Source of the DNA: Acanthamoeba sp. SK_2022b
Lineage: Eukaryota; Discosea; Longamoebia; Acanthamoebidae
DNA: 64,000 nucleotides
Reading direction: 5' to 3'
Assembly (NCBI GenBank): GCA_027943245.1
Contig: JANDJZ010000021.1
Coordinates: 1-64,000 of the forward strand
Part shown: positions 60,196 through 64,000 of the stretch, piece after piece
Position numbering within the stretch: position 1 is the stretch's first letter
Layout: each line of letters opens with the position of its first letter
The notes under the pieces: generated by a model
What the model saw: the letters and a program-made list of their open reading frames with translations, nothing else
The model's database searches: none
Told to the model about the DNA's origin: nothing
Made by a program: the position numbers and the translations under genes

Positions 60196-62309
60196 ATGAG
60201 CGCGGGAGGGCCGGCCTACAAGAAAATGGCGCCCATGGGGGCGTCGGGCGACGCGTGGCCGGGCGCAGGCCTGTGGCGACGGGTTGGCCGCACCATGTTC
60301 CGTACCAAGACCGTCGAGGAGGCCCTGGCCGACCGTGACGACCACGAGACGTCCCTCAAAAAATGCCTCAGCCTCTACGAGCTCATCTTGTTCGGGTACT
60401 ACTGGCTCATCCTCTTCCCCTTCCCCTTCCTCGTCTTCCTCTTTCCTCCTTTTTTGCGTTGGCCGGTCCAAACTCATATTCATCATTAAAATTTAAATTA
60501 ATATATACATACACATTTTAAATTAAATATAAACAAATCATAAAATGCAAAAAATAACCTTTCTTGTGGTAACGAAGACTTACGTAAACGAGAACATGGT
60601 TGGTCCCAGGCTCGGTTGGATGATGGGCGCCGGCATATTCGTGCTCACGGGCGTCGCCGCCAGTCTCAAGGCAGGTCCTGGTAATTTACTCAGCCCTCTC
60701 TCTCCTGCCGTGCGTTGTTTTGTTGCTTCGAGGCAGCGCTCGTCTCACTGCATCCATTGTGGCGTGCAGCCATCGTGATTTCGTACGCGTTCGCCGGCGT
60801 GGTGTGCGTCTTCTCTGCCTTCTCCTACGCCGAATTCGCCGCGCGGATCCCCCTATCCGGCTCCGCCTACACGTAACGCCTAACGCCATGCTCCTCCAGC
60901 AGCGTCATCTTTTACCTCATCACAAACTCGTTTTGGTTGTGCGTGTGCGTGTGCGTGTACGTGTACGTGTGCGTGTGCGTGTGCGTGTGCGTGTGCGTGT
61001 GCGTGTGCGTGTGCGTGTGCGTGTGCGTGTGCGTGTGCGTGTGCGTGTGCGTGTGCGTGTGCGGTGCATGCTCGCATCTCTCAGGTATGCCTATACGACT
61101 GTGGGCGAGTTCCCCGCGTGGATTATCGGTTGGGATCTCACGCTGGAGTATATGATCGGCTCGGCTGCGGTTGCCAGGTCTGCTCCCAGCCGCTGCCCAT
61201 CAAGCGCGCGTGACCCAAATTGACTCGCGCACGCACGCGCATCTCATTATGAACAGAGGATGGAGCGGCTATGTGCGCGGGATGCTGACGGGCGTTGGCA
61301 TCAACTACCCGGCCTACCTCACCCACTGGCAGGTGGGCCCGTGCGACATCGACATCACCGCCGCTGTCTCCGTCGTCGTGCTCACCAGTACTTCCCGCAT
61401 CTCTCCCCTCCTTCGCTCTATGTCGTCATCGTCATCATCATCGTCAAACAACTGTCAGCTCAGCCTCGCTCACACGTGTCCTTCCTTGTTGTCCCTCCTC
61501 GACGCGTCGTCCTCGTCAGTCATCATCTGCTTCGGGATCAAGGAGTCGTCCCACTTCAACGGAGTGATCGTGGGCACCACCATCTTCTCCATCCTCTTCG
61601 TCATCGTGCTTGGTACATCGCCCCCCAACGGTCTTTGTGTCCTCCTCAGAGTGGCGGGAGATGTCTGACTGGGGGCCCACGACGGACCGCAGGCGCCTTC
61701 TACGCCGATCCGGATAACTGGGAGCCGTTCCTGCCATACGGCGTCTCGGGCATCTTCTCGGGGTATCGTCGATTGCCCACTCTTTTTTTTAAAAAAAATT
61801 AATTTTTGATATATGAGAGATCTTATATCATAAATTGATAGTATTATTCTACACCATTGTCTCACTCTATGCGCTGGGCAGGGCGGCCCTCATCTTCTTT
61901 GCCTACATCGGGTTCGATTCGGTCTCGGCGGCCGCAGAGGAATGCAAGAACCCGCAACGTGACCTGCCCATCGGTTCGTCGCCCGCTACCATGGCCACAG
62001 ACGCCTCTCTCACGTCTCACGTCTGCTTCCCTGCAGGGATCATCGCCTGCTTGGCCATTGCCGGCGTGCTCTACAGCGGTGTGGCTGCGGTCATCACTCT
62101 CATGGTACAAGGCGTGGCCCACGTACTGCTGTCTCTGCTGTCTTGCTGCTGACCTTCTCTCTCTCTCTCCACTCTTACCGGCCAACAGGTCAAGTATGAC
62201 CAGATCGATCTCGAGTCTCCGCTGTCGTCTGCGTTTGCGTCCCGCGGGCTCGGCTGGGTAAGTCGACCAGGGGCTGCTTGGCGCGGGTGTCCTGCTCCGT
62301 GTTTGATTG

Positions 62310-62380
<71 letters not shown>

Positions 62381-62924
62381 TGTTTGTGTCTCAACAGGCC
62401 CAGGTCATCATCTCGATCGGAGCCTTTGCCGCGCTCACCTCCTCCATCCTCGGCGGCCTTCTCTACCTCCCGCGCATCTATTTCACCATGGCCCGAGACG
62501 GTACCACTAACCCCTCCCCCCGCCTGGCCCTTGGCTCGAGTCCATTGCTGGACCACTAATCAATGCGTCGCTCTCACGTGCCGATGCAACCGATCGGCAG
62601 GGCTCATGTGGCCCATCTTTGCCTACATCCACCCCAAGACCCACACTCCGCTTCCCGCTAGCATCGTTACCGGTATCCCTACCACGCACGCACACAACAA
62701 TGGCGTGCGCAGACGGCGCAGGCGGGCTGATTGCCGCGGCTGGCGTATTGGGGGGTCAGGGTCGCTGGCGACTATCCTGACGCTGCTGGTCAAGATTGAG
62801 GTGCTGGCGGACATGGTTTCCATCGGCTCCCTCTTTGCCATGCTCATGGTGTGCGCGTGTGTCCTCACCACCCGCTACGAACAGCCCAACAACTCCATCA
62901 CCCCCGGTAACGTAACACGGCAGC

Positions 62925-62997
<73 letters not shown>

Positions 62998-63596
62998 CAC
63001 ACGGCGTGTAGCAATAGCTGACCTGGCAATGTGCTTTTTTTGCATAGTGATGATGGTGCTTGGCATGGTAATCACGTCGGCCGTGTGCTCGCTGCTGGTC
63101 GTGCGCGACCACCCCTACAGCGCCATCCCCTTTGGCCTGCTGGCCCTCCTCCCCATCGCCTACTTTTTCAAAACGTACACGCACACGCACACGCACACAT
63201 GCACACACGTGCGGCTCCTGCTCCTCGACACGTACCTTCTCGCTCACAGCCTGGTCTCGTGCGCGCGCATGTGTGCATGTGTTGTCATCACGACACACAG
63301 CAAGCAGACGTTCGTGCCTGAAACGTTCAAGTGTCCGTTGGTGCCGCTGACGCCCATCCTGGGCATCCTCACCAACATCTACCTCATGGCCAACCTCTCC
63401 GCGGTGCCCCTCTCTCCCACTATCCCCCATCAGTCGTTGAGGCGTGCGTCGTCTCACGCGCGCGCTCCTGTGTGTCATTCAGGGCACGTGGTACCGGCTG
63501 TTGGGCTGGCTGATCATCGGGCTGGTCATCTATCTGGGCTACGGCATCCGCAACTCGCGCTTGGCCAAGAGACAAAACCAATACAACGAATTCTAA
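60196..63596 (+). CDS. cationic amino-acid transporter (SLC7/CAT family)
   Basis: Intron-rich gene from ATG 60196 to TAA 63594-63596. After a hydrophilic N-terminus (RTKTVEEALADRDDHETSL) come the APC-superfamily signatures: LGWMMGAGIFVLTGVAA, FAGVVCVFSAFSYAEFAARIP with LSGSAYTYAYTTVGEFPAW, WIIGWDLTLEYMIGSAAVAR, ICFGIKESSHFNGVIV, IFFAYIGFDSVSAAAEECKN with PQRDLPIGI, FAALTSSILGGLLYLPRIYF with TMARDGLMWP, and VLADMVSIGSLFAMLMVCAC. About 12-14 TM helices can be counted, with VPLTPILGILTNIYLMANLS near the end and a short polar C-terminus. The wording YIGFDSVSAAAEE and PQRDLP is typical of the CAT subfamily that carries arginine and lysine across the plasma membrane. Substrate is inferred from family. 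Introns hold (GTGTGC)n, (GT)n and (CA)n arrays. Confidence 0.88.
60938..61066. repeat. (GTGTGC)n hexamer array in intron
   Basis: About 20 hexamers with two gtgtac variants, the third array of this hexamer within 3 kb. Confidence 0.95.
62311..62380. repeat. (GT)n microsatellite in intron
   Basis: About 34 gt units before the exon starting AQVIISIGAFAALT. Confidence 0.95.
62926..62996. repeat. (CA)n microsatellite in intron
   Basis: About 34 ca units in an intron of the transporter gene. Confidence 0.95.
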
Positions 63597-63734
63597 AAGA
63601 AATGGTTTAGAATTGGGGGTTTGCATCAAAAAACAACAAAAGTGGCTGAGTAGACGGCGGGCGGAGCTTCGTGAAGGCGGGTTCGGGTGCTCGTTGTCCG
63701 CCAGGCCAGGTAATGGACGGCGAGCGTCCCTGGG

Positions 63735-64000
63735 TCAGCAGGTAAAGGCGACGGGGCCGATGGAGGAGCCGTCGGAGGTAGAGTTGAGCGGAGTGCTCAG
63801 CACGTAGCCCAAGCCGGTCTGGGAGCTGCCCGGCGCGGGGAGCAGGAAGCTGTCGATGGTGAAGGTGCGCGAGGTGTCCACGCGCTGAAGGTTCCACCAC
63901 TGAGAGAGATCCTGGTCGGAGGCGATGTTGAAGGTGATCGAGCCCGACTTGAGGCTGCGGGTGCCGTTATTGGCGATGGCTACGTCGTAGATCTGATAGC
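63735..64000 (-). CDS. C-terminal CBM49-like domain of a truncated gene
   Basis: Minus-strand reading frame open from the window edge to a TGA at 63735-63737. It encodes YQIYDVAIANNGTRSLKSG, SQWWNLQRVDTSRTFTI and SSQTGLGYVLSTP, ending GPVAFTC. The pattern of a beta-sandwich with internal N.G..S, a central WNL and a terminal Gly/Tyr strand plus final Cys resembles CBM49-like modules, and is similar in kind to the tail of the metallo-beta-lactamase-fold protein at 25189-25490. The catalytic or other N-terminal part lies beyond the window. Extracellular carbohydrate binding is inferred. Confidence 0.55.
   Translation of the reverse strand, partial: YQIYDVAIANNGTRSLKSGSITFNIASDQDLSQWWNLQRVDTSRTFTIDSFLLPAPGSSQTGLGYVLSTPLNSTSDGSSIGPVAFTC

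Overview
The window looks like nuclear DNA of an amoebozoan, most likely Acanthamoeba. Coding exons are GC-rich and CpG-rich, genes are packed closely on both strands, nearly every gene is cut by many short (about 45-150 nt) GT..AG introns, and introns often carry (GT)n, (CA)n, (GTGTGC)n or (GGT)n tracts. Protein families fit a free-living amoeba: a receptor kinase with periplasmic-binding-protein and cyclase domains, CBM49-like carbohydrate-binding tails, a vinculin/alpha-catenin-like adhesion protein, F-box proteins, a peroxisomal acyl-CoA oxidase and a TAG-lipase-type patatin. The genus is an inference; no database was searched. I see no tRNA, rRNA or CRISPR.

Layout. 1-2711 (+): 3' part of a FAM114A/NOXP20-like gene. 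3193-15074 (+): a 12-kb gene for a giant type I membrane mosaic protein (EGF-like, SUEL lectin, FG-GAP, many CGVCGG-type Cys repeats). 15196-17652 (-): an unrecognised 586-residue protein made of aromatic strand-turn repeats. About 17.8-22.8 kb: a strikingly CpG-depleted island holding decayed transposon sequence, including a minus-strand DUF7869-type transposase remnant and several diverged, partly inverted repeats. 22953-24781 (+): F-box-like gene. 25189-26673 (-): secreted metallo-beta-lactamase-fold protein with a CBM49-like tail. 27211-32398 (+): PBP-TM-kinase-cyclase-kinase receptor. 32493-35000 (+): OGFOD1/Tpa1 prolyl hydroxylase. 35138-41500 (+): vinculin/alpha-catenin-like protein with 28 exons. 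41862-45020 (+): second F-box protein with a coding Asp/Gly minisatellite. 45175-47268 (-): multi-PSI-domain membrane protein. 47632-48738 (-): TPR-MYND protein. 48810-52047 (+): acyl-CoA oxidase. 52880-55848 (+): patatin lipase. 56173-60018 (+): seven-TM protein fused to a pseudokinase. 60196-63596 (+): cationic amino-acid transporter. 63735-64000 (-): 3' end of a gene with another CBM49-like tail.

How the parts relate. There is no operon-like system. Themes are surface sensing and adhesion (mosaic protein, receptor kinase, PSI protein, 7TM-pseudokinase, vinculin-like protein) and lipid catabolism (TAG lipase beside acyl-CoA oxidase). The most unusual items are the CpG-stripped transposon island, whose repeat copies differ mainly as TG versus CA at former CG sites (a methyl-CpG deamination signature), the 7TM-pseudokinase fusion, the receptor kinase with a degenerate cyclase between two kinases, and the aromatic repeat protein. 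Splice junctions were read by eye and checked for phase where exon lists are given; elsewhere exon boundaries are approximate.
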